A stretch of 29,134 nt of DNA from Gammaproteobacteria bacterium (GTDB taxonomy: Bacteria > Pseudomonadota > Gammaproteobacteria > HK1): the NCBI GenBank assembly GCA_020444775.1, contig JAGRHX010000228.1, forward strand, positions 1 through 29,134. The letters run 5' to 3'. The notes beneath the pieces were generated by a model. That model worked only from the letters and a program-made list of their open reading frames with translations. It was not told the origin of the DNA and ran no database searches. The translations under genes were made by a program, and so were the position numbers. Below are positions 1-7,917 of the stretch, one piece after another; positions within the stretch are counted from its first letter, which is position 1, and each line of letters starts with the position of its first letter.

Positions 1-631
1 CGGCGATCGCGCGCGCCAGCAGCGTTTTGCCGGTGCCGGGCGGGCCAACCAGCAGGCAGCCTTTCGGTATGCGGCCGCCCAGCTGTCCGTAACTCTGTGG
101 GTTCTTCAGGAACTCGACCAGCTCCTGCAGCTCGGCCTTGGCCTCGTCGACGCCGGCTACGTCGTCGAAGCTGACCTTGGTGTCCTTCTCGACATAGACC
201 TTGGCGCGGCTCTTGCCGATGGACATGAGCCCGCCAAAGCCCTGCTTGGCGGCGAACTTTCGAATCACGAACAGCCACAGGCCGAAGAACAGCAGGGTGG
301 GTAGGACCCAGGACAGCAGGTCACGCAACCAGGTGCTCTGCACCACGCCGCGATACTCGACGCCCGTCTGGTCGAGCCGACTGGCCAGATCCGGCTCGAC
401 TCGGGTGGTGATGAACTCGCTGCGATCCTTGTGCGGCGTCTTGTAGTAGCCATGAATGAATCGGTCGCCAATATCGATTCGCTCGATCCGACCGTCCTTC
501 AGATCCTGCTCGAATTCGCTATAGGGGATGGTCTGGACACGACTGGCAGCAGCCCACCAGTCCTGTATCAGGGTGATGGCGAGAATCGCGACCACGACGT
601 ACCAGATGTTGATCTGATGCTTCTTCTCCAT
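1..631 (-). CDS. ftsH: ATP-dependent zinc metalloprotease FtsH, N-terminal part (partial at window edge)
   Basis: Membrane-anchored AAA+ protease that extracts and degrades membrane and short-lived cytosolic proteins as a hexamer. About 210 residues are visible: an N-terminal membrane helix (roughly residues 9-27) after a short cytoplasmic MEKKHQ start, a periplasmic domain, a second helix near residues 110-127 (motif [14 protein letters not shown]), then the start of the AAA domain with [12 protein letters not shown] and the Walker A GPPGTGKT close to the window edge. The rest of the AAA domain and the HEXXH protease domain lie outside the window. The ATG is preceded by AGAGG at good spacing. 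Identity is secure from the Walker A context and the two-helix architecture. It is transcribed divergently from the P-type ATPase gene, with 319 bp between them. Confidence 0.95.
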   Translation of the reverse strand, partial: MEKKHQINIWYVVVAILAITLIQDWWAAASRVQTIPYSEFEQDLKDGRIERIDIGDRFIHGYYKTPHKDRSEFITTRVEPDLASRLDQTGVEYRGVVQSTWLRDLLSWVLPTLLFFGLWLFVIRKFAAKQGFGGLMSIGKSRAKVYVEKDTKVSFDDVAGVDEAKAELQELVEFLKNPQSYGQLGGRIPKGCLLVGPPGTGKTLLARAIA

Positions 632-950
632 CGCGGCGCCTCTGTTTGATCAGGAGTTCGATCAGGGCTTCGATCTGCGCCGCGAACTGGACTTCGCAGA
701 TCGAGTGGATCGAGGACGCTGCCGGCAGAATCCGGCGGGTACCCGTTCACGAGACCGTGTCACGCGACTGCTCGACAACCCCGCGCACTGTGCAGCGGTT
801 CCACGCCCACGACACAGGCTGCAGCCATTCCCGCGTGGCGGCGCTGACGTCGATCAAGATGCGCATAACCCTGCGCTTCGAGACTACCCATGACGAGCAC
901 GATAGTGCAAAGGCCGCTCTGTCGCGGGGCTTTGCTCTGGGGAATCAACC
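632..950. other. Divergent intergenic region, ftsH / P-type ATPase
   Basis: About 320 bp between two divergent start codons. It must hold the promoter of ftsH (minus) and probably that of the ATPase (plus). I see no convincing -35/-10 pair, no RNA gene and no protein with recognisable motifs. Short reading frames here lack credible ribosome sites. Confidence 0.4.
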
Positions 951-3443
951 ATGCGTCGGTCACTCGCCCGCTCCAGGCTCATGCCCCCGGTCTGCTCGAC
1001 AAGCGGTCTGAGTAGCAACGAGGTTATCAGGCAATCTCGTCGATATGGAAACAACCGCATCGTCGACGATCCTCCCTCGAGCTGGGCTGTGGTCGCGCGC
1101 GACACCGCCCGCGACCCAATGCTCTGGTTTCTGCTCGGGACCTGTGCAGTCTTCCTGCTGCTCGGGGAGCGGGCCGAAGCCGCGGTGCTGGGCATTGCAG
1201 TCCTGCCCATCGTTGCCATGGACATGTATCTGCATCGACGCACGCGGGCCAGCACCGCGGGTCTCAGCGCGCGTCTGGCGACGACTGCCCTCGTGCTGCG
1301 AGACGGGCGCGAGCAGCGCGTCGAGGCGACCGCCCTGGTGCCAGGCGATATCGTGCGGGTCTCGGCCGGCCAGGCCTTTCCGGCTGATGGGCTGGTGATT
1401 GCCGGCAGCGGGCTGCAGGTCGATGAGTCGACACTGACCGGCGAGTCGATTCCCAATCCGAAACGGGTGCTCGGTGCGTTGCCCGATACCAACGGCGAGA
1501 TCTGGCTGGACGGCGAGTTCTGGGTTCTCGCGGGCACTCGGTTGCTGACGGGCGAGGCGACCTGCCGGCTCGTATATACCGGTGCAGAAACGCTATACGG
1601 ACAGATTGTACGCTCCGCGCGGAGCAGCGCCCACGAGCAGACGCCGTTGCAGATGGCCGTGAGCGCGCTGGTCGCGATGCTGCTGGTGGTCGCCGGTATC
1701 TTGTGTCTGGCGCTGGCAACGATTCGATACTATCAGGGCTTCGGTCTTGTCGATGCCTTGTTGAGTGCGGTGACGTTGGGCGTCGCGGCGCTGCCGGAGG
1801 AGTTCCCTGTCGTGCTCAGTGTGTTCCTGGGCGTCGGCATATTCCGACTGGCGCGCCGTCAGGCGCTGGTCAGGCGCGCGGTGGTCGTGGAGAACATCGG
1901 GCGGGTGAGCTGCATCTGCACGGACAAGACTGGAACCCTGACCGAGGGGCGTTTGAGTCTGGGGCACACTTGCTGTAGTGATGGAACGAATGATTCCATG
2001 CTACTTCGGATCGCTGCCAGCGCCTGTCATGCAGGCACAACGGATCCGCTGGACAGGATCCTGTTGCAGCTGGAGCAGCCGCTCGTAGGCGAGCGTCTTG
2101 GCATCTTTCCGTTCACCGAGGACCGACGTCGCGAGGTCGTCGTCATTCGTGGCGAGGATGGCGATCTGCTCGCGGTGGCCAAGGGTGCGCCGGAAACGGT
2201 GCTCGCCATGACCGGGCTGGACCAACCTGGACGTTCCGAGTGGCTCGAGCGGACTGCTCGGTTCGCACAGAGCGGTCACAAGGTGCTTGCCTGTGCGTGC
2301 TGTCGGCTATCTGACTGGTCAGGTGGCGAGCCCGATCGAGGGTATGAGCTGAGCGGGCTGCTGGCCTTCGAGGACGCGATACGTCCTGGCGTACGCGAGG
2401 CCGTGGCCAGCGCGCTCGACGCCGGAATTCATGTGATCATGGTCACCGGTGACCATCCGGCCACGGCAAGCGCAATCGCTCGGGAGCTCGGTATCGGTGG
2501 CGAGCGACCGCGAGTGACGGAAGGCGAGGTGCTCGCCACCCGTTTGGCCGGGTCGAACGGGGACGATGTGCTCGCCATCGACGTGGTTGCGCGCGCCCTT
2601 CCGGCGCACAAGCTCGGACTGGTCAAGGCACTGCAACGCGCCGGTGAGATCGTCGCGGTGACCGGCGACGGCGTCAACGACGTGCCGGCGCTGCAGGGTG
2701 CGGATATCGGCATCGCCATGGGCGAGGGGGGCAGCCGCAGCGCGCACGAGATTGCCGCGATCGTCCTTCTCGACAACAACTTCCGATCCATCGTCGGTGC
2801 GATCGCGGAGGCGCGTCAGCTCTTCGTCAATCTCAAGCGCAGCTTTGCCTATCTGCTGATGATTCACGCGCCGCTGGTGATCAGCGCCGCGCTCATCCCG
2901 TTGGCCGGCTATCCGCTCCTTTACCTGCCCACCCATATCGTCTGGCTGGAACTGATCATCCACCCGACCGCCTTGCTGGCCTTTCAGCAGCTCGGCGGCT
3001 CGCAGCGGCTCGGGCCGACTGCGCGCGGTAAGCGGATCAGATTCTTCAGTGCACGAGAGTGGCTGGCGATTGGCGCGGTCGCAGTCGCGGTGACCTTCCT
3101 GGTCATCTTCGGTTACGCGTTCAGCCTCGGCCCGGACCTGGATGTGCTGCATGCGCGCTCCATGGCCATCACCGCCTTGGTGGTTGCCGGAGCGACCGTG
3201 ACCGCTTCGCTGTCCGGGCTGCAAACCATGAGCGCGCGTGTGACCGTCGTCGTCGGCGTGCTATCGGCGCTGGTCCTCGTGCAGACGCCATCATTGGCCG
3301 AGCTGCTACACATGAACCCTTTGCACTGGCAGGACTGGTCGTACGCCGCGGCGGGTGGCGCGCTGGCCGGTCTGCTCGCTCTGCCCCTTGCGCGGAGCCA
3401 TTCAAGGCAGGACCGGCACGACGCGGGGGGAACATCACGCTGA
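951..3443 (+). CDS. Cation-transporting P-type ATPase (P2-like, unusual ion site)
   Basis: An 830-residue ATP-driven cation pump of the inner membrane. All catalytic motifs of the family are present: TGES of the actuator domain (163-166), PEEFP in M4 (282-286), the phosphorylated aspartate in DKTGT (325-329), KGAPE in the nucleotide-binding domain (411-415), MVTGD (497-501) and GDGVND (572-577). Helices M1-M2 lie near 57-93, M3-M4 near 237-297, and M5 onward from 632 to the end. The N-terminus (GLSSNEVIRQSRRYGNN) matches the cation-ATPase N domain without heavy-metal CxxC domains, so this is not a copper or zinc type. M6 reads WLELIIHPTALLAF rather than the NxxTD-type site of calcium or Mg pumps, so the ion is uncertain. 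Start: ATG 951 after a GGGG run; ATG 981 is a possible shorter start. Confidence 0.9.
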   Translation: MRRSLARSRLMPPVCSTSGLSSNEVIRQSRRYGNNRIVDDPPSSWAVVARDTARDPMLWFLLGTCAVFLLLGERAEAAVLGIAVLPIVAMDMYLHRRTRASTAGLSARLATTALVLRDGREQRVEATALVPGDIVRVSAGQAFPADGLVIAGSGLQVDESTLTGESIPNPKRVLGALPDTNGEIWLDGEFWVLAGTRLLTGEATCRLVYTGAETLYGQIVRSARSSAHEQTPLQMAVSALVAMLLVVAGILCLALATIRYYQGFGLVDALLSAVTLGVAALPEEFPVVLSVFLGVGIFRLARRQALVRRAVVVENIGRVSCICTDKTGTLTEGRLSLGHTCCSDGTNDSMLLRIAASACHAGTTDPLDRILLQLEQPLVGERLGIFPFTEDRRREVVVIRGEDGDLLAVAKGAPETVLAMTGLDQPGRSEWLERTARFAQSGHKVLACACCRLSDWSGGEPDRGYELSGLLAFEDAIRPGVREAVASALDAGIHVIMVTGDHPATASAIARELGIGGERPRVTEGEVLATRLAGSNGDDVLAIDVVARALPAHKLGLVKALQRAGEIVAVTGDGVNDVPALQGADIGIAMGEGGSRSAHEIAAIVLLDNNFRSIVGAIAEARQLFVNLKRSFAYLLMIHAPLVISAALIPLAGYPLLYLPTHIVWLELIIHPTALLAFQQLGGSQRLGPTARGKRIRFFSAREWLAIGAVAVAVTFLVIFGYAFSLGPDLDVLHARSMAITALVVAGATVTASLSGLQTMSARVTVVVGVLSALVLVQTPSLAELLHMNPLHWQDWSYAAAGGALAGLLALPLARSHSRQDRHDAGGTSR

Positions 3444-3488
3444 TGTGCCGATTCGCGCGGTCAACGCCGCGGGTCGCGTTCCGACGTT

Positions 3489-3923
3489 TCAGCCCGCCTT
3501 GCCAGGCAGCACCACGATTGCCTTGCCCGGGGCCGTCGAAGCACCGTCCTGGTTGACCACGTTGATATCCAGATAGACACGATTCTCGCCGTCCTCGACG
3601 CGCTTGTCGGTGACCTTGCAGGCGGTGGTGAGGATGTCGTTCTTGTGGTTGATGGCCCGGAACTGCATGGAAATCTCGCGAATCTCCGCCTCGTCGCCAA
3701 TCCAGCTGCGTAGCGCATTGAGCACGTAGGCATAGCGCAGATTGCCCATGCCAAAGGCAGAGCCCTGGCCGGCGGCCTTGCCGACCTCGTCGTCCATATG
3801 GATGTAGACGAACTCGTCGTTGACGGCGGCGAAGCGGTTCCAGTTCATGAAGTCGGTCTTGCGCTCGAAGGGTGGCACCTCGTCACCGATTCGAACGTCC
3901 TCGAAGTACAGGTTGACGCTCAT
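3489..3923 (-). CDS. MaoC-like hotdog-fold dehydratase/thioesterase-type protein
   Basis: A 144-residue single-hotdog protein resembling the MaoC/enoyl-CoA hydratase group. Near residues 24-46 it carries a hydratase-like segment (NRFAAVNDEFVYIHMDDE), with His42 where the catalytic His of the family sits. The usual Asp of GDxNPxH aligns with Glu37, so the dyad is altered. The later glycine-rich GQGSAFGMGNLRYAYV is the helix that normally covers the active site. It follows the next gene (the larger hotdog protein) by 42 bp on the same strand. The two probably form a heteromeric hydratase acting on a CoA thioester, as split MaoC pairs often do. The start ATG has GGAG seven bases upstream. Substrate unknown. 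Confidence 0.8.
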   Translation of the reverse strand: MSVNLYFEDVRIGDEVPPFERKTDFMNWNRFAAVNDEFVYIHMDDEVGKAAGQGSAFGMGNLRYAYVLNALRSWIGDEAEIREISMQFRAINHKNDILTTACKVTDKRVEDGENRVYLDINVVNQDGASTAPGKAIVVLPGKAG

Positions 3924-3965
3924 GGTCGAGCTCCGATCGGGTGTGGGCGGATTCGATTCGAGGCT

Positions 3966-4478
3966 TCAATAGCGCACGCGTGTCGACATGCGGCGTTTCA
4001 CCAGCTCGCCGGCCTGGTTGCGCCACTCGGTCTCGGTGTACTGGAACAATGTGAGCCCGTTGCGCCCGGTCCGTTCCTCCCAGTGTGAGAGACGGCTGCG
4101 TGAGGTGATCACGTCGCCGGGTCGGATGGGCTTGAAGAAGGTGTCGGTCTGCCCGCCGTTCAGCACGTTGTCACCCTTCTTCGGTGCCTGACCCGGTAGC
4201 GCGCCGGCCGAAGCCGGGCCGCTGCGTTCCACCGGCCAGGTGAAGGGATTGAACTCCTGGGGGGCGATGATACCGCCCCAGCGCGTGCCGCGGGCGTAGG
4301 CCTCGTCCCAGTAGATGCGTGGTGGTGGCTCGGGCCAGTAGACCGCGATGGCCCAGCGGCGGATGTCCGATGCGCCGACCGGAAACGAGACCTTCTCGTC
4401 GCCCCAAACCCCCTTGCTGTCGATCATCTCCTGGGTGACCAGGGTTTGCGCGACATCGGAACTGCTCGTGCTGGACAT
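3966..4478 (-). CDS. FAS1-like / MaoC N-terminal-type dehydratase domain protein
   Basis: About 170 residues in the hotdog family often annotated as FAS1-like dehydratase, the non-catalytic partner half of (R)-specific enoyl-CoA hydratases. Visible family features are the N-terminal VSFPVGASDIRRWAIAVYW, the PPRIYWDEAYAR stretch, GGIIAPQEFNPFTWP, the GGQTDTFFKPIRPGDVI strand pair, and the end WRNQAGELVKRRMSTRVRY. It lacks an obvious catalytic Asp/His pair, which fits a structural partner for the downstream MaoC protein. ATG 4478 is chosen; an in-frame GTG at 4487 is an alternative, and neither has a strong ribosome site. It probably heads a two-gene minus-strand operon that diverges from the amidohydrolase gene. 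Confidence 0.75.
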   Translation of the reverse strand: MSSTSSSDVAQTLVTQEMIDSKGVWGDEKVSFPVGASDIRRWAIAVYWPEPPPRIYWDEAYARGTRWGGIIAPQEFNPFTWPVERSGPASAGALPGQAPKKGDNVLNGGQTDTFFKPIRPGDVITSRSRLSHWEERTGRNGLTLFQYTETEWRNQAGELVKRRMSTRVRY

Positions 4479-4708
4479 GTCAGGCACCCGAACGTGGCTG
4501 GCCGAGTCCCCGACTATAGCGAATGCGCACCGCGTGACAAGCGGATCGGCGCCGGCCGCTATCGCTTGACGTGCCCGGCCGGTGAGGTTTGTCGTATATC
4601 ATCGCTGGCAGCCCGCGGCAGCGGAGGTGGCTCCGGGCGCGGGCCGAACGGTGACGTATCGGCCTGGCCAGGCGTCCGGCCACGCGGCGAACGAGAGGAG
4701 CAGCATGC

Positions 4709-5740
4709 ATGACTGACAGCCCGATCGAGCAGGCGGCACGACACGAGCAATGGCTGGCAAGCCTCGAGGAGCCGATCCTCGAGCCGGCGTTGCCGATCGT
4801 CGATCCCCATCATCACCTGTGGATCCGCAACGGCGTGCCCTACCTGCTGCCGGAGCTGCTCGGGGATCTGAACAGCGGCCACAAGGTCCTCGCCACGGTC
4901 TTCGCCGAGTGTCATTCCATGTACAAGGCCGATGGCGAGGAGTCGCTGCGCTCGCTCGGCGAGACCGAGTTCGTCACCGGGGTCGCGGCGATGAGCGAGA
5001 GCGGTGGCTACGGCGCGGCGCGGGCCTGCGCGGTGATGTTCGGTCGGGTGGACCTGACCCTGGGCGCCGCGGTGGAACCGATCCTCGAGGCCCACCTGCG
5101 TGCCTCGGGCGGGCGCTTTCGTGGTGTGCGTTACTCGACCGGTTGGGACGCAAGCGAGCGCATTCGCAACGTTGCCCCGCGTGCCCGAATGCTGCGTGAG
5201 CCGGCGGTGCGCGAAGCGCTGGGCGTGCTTAGCCGCATGGGTCTGTCGTTCGATAGCTGGCTCTATCATCCACAGCTCGATGACGTGATCGAGACCGCCC
5301 GCGAGTTTCCCGAGCTGACCATCATCCTCAATCATGTCGGCAGCCCGATCCTCGGTGGCCCGTATCGCGACCGGCGTGACGAGGTCTTTCGGATCTGGAA
5401 GAGCGTCATCGGCGAGGTTGCGTCCTGCCCGAACGTGGTGATGAAGCTCGGCGCGCTGCCCATCCGCATGCCAGGCAGTGACGCTGACCGCTCGATGCCG
5501 CCCGGCTCGGAGGAGGTTGCCGATGCCTGGCGACCGTGGTTGGAGCGCTGTATCGAGGTGTTCGGCGCGTCGCGTTGCATGTTCGAGAGCAACTTCCCGG
5601 TGCAGCGCGCCTGGTGCAGCTACCCGGTCGTCTGGAACGCCTTCAAGCGGATCGCCGCTGGCGCGACGCCGACGGAGAAGCTGGACCTCTTCCAGGGCAC
5701 CGCGCAACGCGCCTACCGGATACCCCTGGCGGAATCCTGA
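4709..5740 (+). CDS. Amidohydrolase-family (COG3618-type) TIM-barrel metal-dependent hydrolase
   Basis: A 343-residue cytosolic hydrolase of the amidohydrolase superfamily, the group containing lactonases such as 2-pyrone-4,6-dicarboxylate lactonase and related predicted hydrolases. Seen in the sequence: the metal-binding start of the barrel PIVDPHHHLW (residues 29-38), SWLYHP with His187, TIILNHVGSP with His209, and the C-terminal MFESNFPV (291-298), where many relatives have an Asp (GSDWP). Asn at this place is common in one subgroup but changes the usual metal/acid residue. GAGAGGAG precedes the ATG. It is followed 42 bp later by the ketopantoate-reductase-like gene, so the two are probably cotranscribed. 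Substrate (lactone, amide or ester) cannot be inferred. Confidence 0.85.
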   Translation: MTDSPIEQAARHEQWLASLEEPILEPALPIVDPHHHLWIRNGVPYLLPELLGDLNSGHKVLATVFAECHSMYKADGEESLRSLGETEFVTGVAAMSESGGYGAARACAVMFGRVDLTLGAAVEPILEAHLRASGGRFRGVRYSTGWDASERIRNVAPRARMLREPAVREALGVLSRMGLSFDSWLYHPQLDDVIETAREFPELTIILNHVGSPILGGPYRDRRDEVFRIWKSVIGEVASCPNVVMKLGALPIRMPGSDADRSMPPGSEEVADAWRPWLERCIEVFGASRCMFESNFPVQRAWCSYPVVWNAFKRIAAGATPTEKLDLFQGTAQRAYRIPLAES

Positions 5741-5782
5741 GCGCGTCGTGCCGCGATCACGAACAATCAGCGGAGTGAGCAG

Positions 5783-6751
5783 ATGCGATTCACCATAGTC
5801 GGTGCCGGGGCGCTCGGCAGCATTCTCGGCGCGCACCTCATCAAGGCCGGCCATCAGGTGCAGATGATCGCGCGCGGCGCGCGTGCCGAGCAGCTACGCG
5901 AGCAAGGTTTGCGTGTTCGTGGGCTTACCGATCTGGATCTCGCCTGCGACGTGGCACAGGCTGATGACGCTGCCCCGGCGTGCGACGCGTTGGTCTACAC
6001 GGTCAAGACCTATCACATGACCGACGCGCTGAAAGCGACTCGACACATCGATGCGCAGAGCGTGTTCTCGGTGGCGAACGGCGTGCTCAAGAACGAGCTG
6101 CTCGCCAAGGACTTCGGGCGGGACCGGGTGCTGGGTTGTATGGCCGATACCAGCGGCGAGCTCAAAGCGGATGGGCAGGTCGAGTTCACGCGTAATGTCT
6201 GTCTGTACGTGGGATCTCTGGTGGCGGACGCGGCCAGTCGCTCGGCCGCGGTGGCGCAGGCCATCGATACGGCCGGTGTCAACGCGCGTTCGGTCGGTGA
6301 CATCGCCAGCGTCGAATGGTCGAAGTTCGTCGGCTGGATAGCCTTGTTCACGCTATGCGTGCTGGGCCGGGCCAACACCGGTCGGATTCTGTCCAATCCG
6401 GAGCTTGCAGCCCTCGCCGTGCACCAGGTCAAGGAGATGGGCGCCATTGCCGCGGCCGTGAAGGTGCAGCTCATCGATCAATCGCCGTTGCCGGTGGCCT
6501 CGATCATCGAACAGCCTTTCGAGGCCGCGGTGGAAACGGTGCGTGCGGTGGGCGATACCTTCACCCGGACCGCGCCGAGCCACCGCATGTCGTCGCTGCA
6601 GGACCTGGAGGCCGGGCGTCGCCTGGAGGTCGAGGGCACGCTCGGTCACGCCGTGCGCATCGCGCACCAGCAGCACATCGAGGTACCTACCCTGGAGCTG
6701 TGTCTGTCGCTGGTGACCGGCATCGACGCGCTACAGCCGTCGGCGGGCTGA
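5783..6751 (+). CDS. Ketopantoate reductase family (PanE/ApbA-like) NAD(P)H oxidoreductase
   Basis: A 322-residue oxidoreductase with an N-terminal Rossmann fold (GAGALG, residues 7-12) and the two-domain layout of 2-dehydropantoate 2-reductases. Lys75 in TVKTYHM and Lys181 in VEWSKFVGW occupy the positions of the substrate and catalytic lysines of E. coli PanE. SSLQDLEAGRRLEVEGTLG, near the end, matches the conserved C-terminal segment. Located beside an amidohydrolase in an accessory region, it more likely reduces or oxidises another 2-keto/2-hydroxy acid than serves pantothenate synthesis, but that is inference. GGAG lies upstream of the ATG. It converges with the TauD gene, with 22 bp between stops. 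Confidence 0.85.
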   Translation: MRFTIVGAGALGSILGAHLIKAGHQVQMIARGARAEQLREQGLRVRGLTDLDLACDVAQADDAAPACDALVYTVKTYHMTDALKATRHIDAQSVFSVANGVLKNELLAKDFGRDRVLGCMADTSGELKADGQVEFTRNVCLYVGSLVADAASRSAAVAQAIDTAGVNARSVGDIASVEWSKFVGWIALFTLCVLGRANTGRILSNPELAALAVHQVKEMGAIAAAVKVQLIDQSPLPVASIIEQPFEAAVETVRAVGDTFTRTAPSHRMSSLQDLEAGRRLEVEGTLGHAVRIAHQQHIEVPTLELCLSLVTGIDALQPSAG

Positions 6752-6773
6752 GCACCGTCCGTCGGGCTTGCCG

Positions 6774-7616
6774 TCAATCCAGGCTCTGGACGATGGCGCG
6801 CAGCTTCACCCGCCGATCGGTGGGCGGATAGTCGCCTGCGCCGCGATGAATGGTCGAACGCTGATCCCAGATCAGCAGGTCCCCCACCGACCACTGATGG
6901 GCGTAGACGTTGTCCGGTGTCGTCGCGTGGCTCATCAGGCGTTCGATCAGGGCCACGCTCTCGGCCGGCTCGAGCTCGGCGAACCGCCGGGTGTGGGTGC
7001 TGTTCACGTACAGCACCCGCCGGCCGCTCTCGGGGTGGGTGGTGATGGCCGGATGCACGGCGTCCTCGAAGCCCTCTGCCTGGTCGGCCTGCAGCGATCC
7101 GTCATACATCTCGCCGGCCGGGCCGCCACCGTGGCGATGCAGACCCGTCAGCCCCTCGAGCCGCGCGAGATCGGCTGAATCCAGGGTCTCGCAGGCGTGA
7201 CACATGTCGGCGAACAAGGTACCGCCGCCGCTGCTCGGCACCTCGAAGGCGTACAGCATGCCAAGTGCTGGTGGGTCCTGACTGTAGCTGCCGTCCGAGT
7301 GCCAAGCGGTCGCACGTTTCACACCGAAGGTGTCCACCGAGCCGTCCGCAGCGACGTTGGTGAGCCACGACAGGTCCGGGAACTGCGCATGCCGGTACTT
7401 GCGCAGCACGTGCTGTTGCAGCGGACCGAAGCGCCGCGCGAAGCCGTGCAGGCTGGCCGCGTCCAGACGCTGATTGGCAAACACCAGCACCTTCCAGTCA
7501 AGCAGCGCGCGACGGATCCCATCGAAGTCCTGGTCGGACAGTGGCTGGTCCAGGCTCAGGCCTTCGACCCGTCCGCCAATCCGTTCAGTCAGTGGAGTGA
7601 TGCGGGGCTCTGTCAT
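6774..7616 (-). CDS. TauD/TfdA-family Fe(II)/2-oxoglutarate dioxygenase
   Basis: A 280-residue non-haem iron oxygenase that couples 2-oxoglutarate decarboxylation to substrate hydroxylation. The facial triad is visible: HSD at 106-108 (in TAWHSDGSYSQ) and the distal His257 in RSTIHRGAGDY. Arg268/Arg269 are placed for the 2-oxoglutarate carboxylate. GGTLFADMCHACETL and VYAHQWSVGDLLIWDQ are typical of the family. ATG 7616 is preferred over a longer frame starting at 7661, because GAGG lies about nine bases before it and the family domain begins right after it. It diverges from the polyamine transporter operon across 301 bp that holds palindromic repeats, so the two may share control. Substrate unknown; TauD (taurine) identity is not supported. 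Confidence 0.88.
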   Translation of the reverse strand: MTEPRITPLTERIGGRVEGLSLDQPLSDQDFDGIRRALLDWKVLVFANQRLDAASLHGFARRFGPLQQHVLRKYRHAQFPDLSWLTNVAADGSVDTFGVKRATAWHSDGSYSQDPPALGMLYAFEVPSSGGGTLFADMCHACETLDSADLARLEGLTGLHRHGGGPAGEMYDGSLQADQAEGFEDAVHPAITTHPESGRRVLYVNSTHTRRFAELEPAESVALIERLMSHATTPDNVYAHQWSVGDLLIWDQRSTIHRGAGDYPPTDRRVKLRAIVQSLD

Positions 7617-7917
7617 GCTCTGGACCTCGATTGCACGCACGGGGATCAAATCGCCGCCCAATCATAGTCAAGCATTCGACGCCGGTCATGTGCCTGTGTG
7701 CGGATGCCTGCGCCGGCAACGGGACGGTCTATGCGCGGGTTCTGGAACGTGATTTGATCGCGCCGTGTCGGGGGCGATGCCGGGAACGATGTCGAGGTCG
7801 AGGTCGACGTCGACCTCTTCTGGGTCGCCGCGTTTCGGGAACAGGTCCGAGCCTGCTCAGCCGCCGACCCGAGGGCCGGGCGGTGCGTTGTGCTTGCGTG
7901 CAATCTGGAGGTTCTAC
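7617..7917. promoter_or_regulatory. Divergent control region between the TauD-type gene and the Pot-type operon
   Basis: No gene. The region holds two notable sequence elements. One is a 9-bp inverted repeat, GATCAAATC (7644-7652) and GATTTGATC (7751-7759), about 100 bp apart. The other is an exact 18-bp palindrome at 7800-7817 built from GTCGAG/GTCGAC hexamers. Both are candidates for operators, one near each of the divergent start codons. No convincing sigma-70 pair was found by eye. Confidence 0.35.
7800..7817. repeat. Perfect 18-bp palindrome in a GTCGAG/GTCGAC hexamer run
   Basis: The sequence GAGGTCGACGTCGACCTC equals its own reverse complement. It sits at the end of four tandem hexamers beginning at 7791 (GTCGAG twice, then GTCGAC twice), about 100 bp upstream of the binding-protein start codon. 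It could be an operator for a dimeric regulator, or simply a hexamer expansion. Confidence 0.6.

Noticed and set aside
2319..3224. Minus-strand open frame (301 codons) inside the P-type ATPase gene
   Set aside because: Antisense to conserved motifs such as GDGVND; composition is that of a shadow frame.
4559..5854. Long minus-strand open frame (431 codons) opposite the amidohydrolase
   Set aside because: It is antisense to a well-supported enzyme gene, has an Arg/His/Gly-rich composition typical of high-GC shadow frames, and shows no domain motif.
6774..7616. Taurine dioxygenase identity for the TauD-type gene, linked to the ComB-like gene as a sulfonate pathway
   Set aside because: No sulfonate transporter (TauABC/SsuABC), no sulfolactate gene and no taurine-specific motif is visible. 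Family-level annotation only.
7765..7917. Upstream extension of the binding-protein gene to an earlier ATG
   Set aside because: It would add about 51 Ser/Arg/Pro-rich residues before a good signal peptide. ATG 7918 has the proper GGAGG site.
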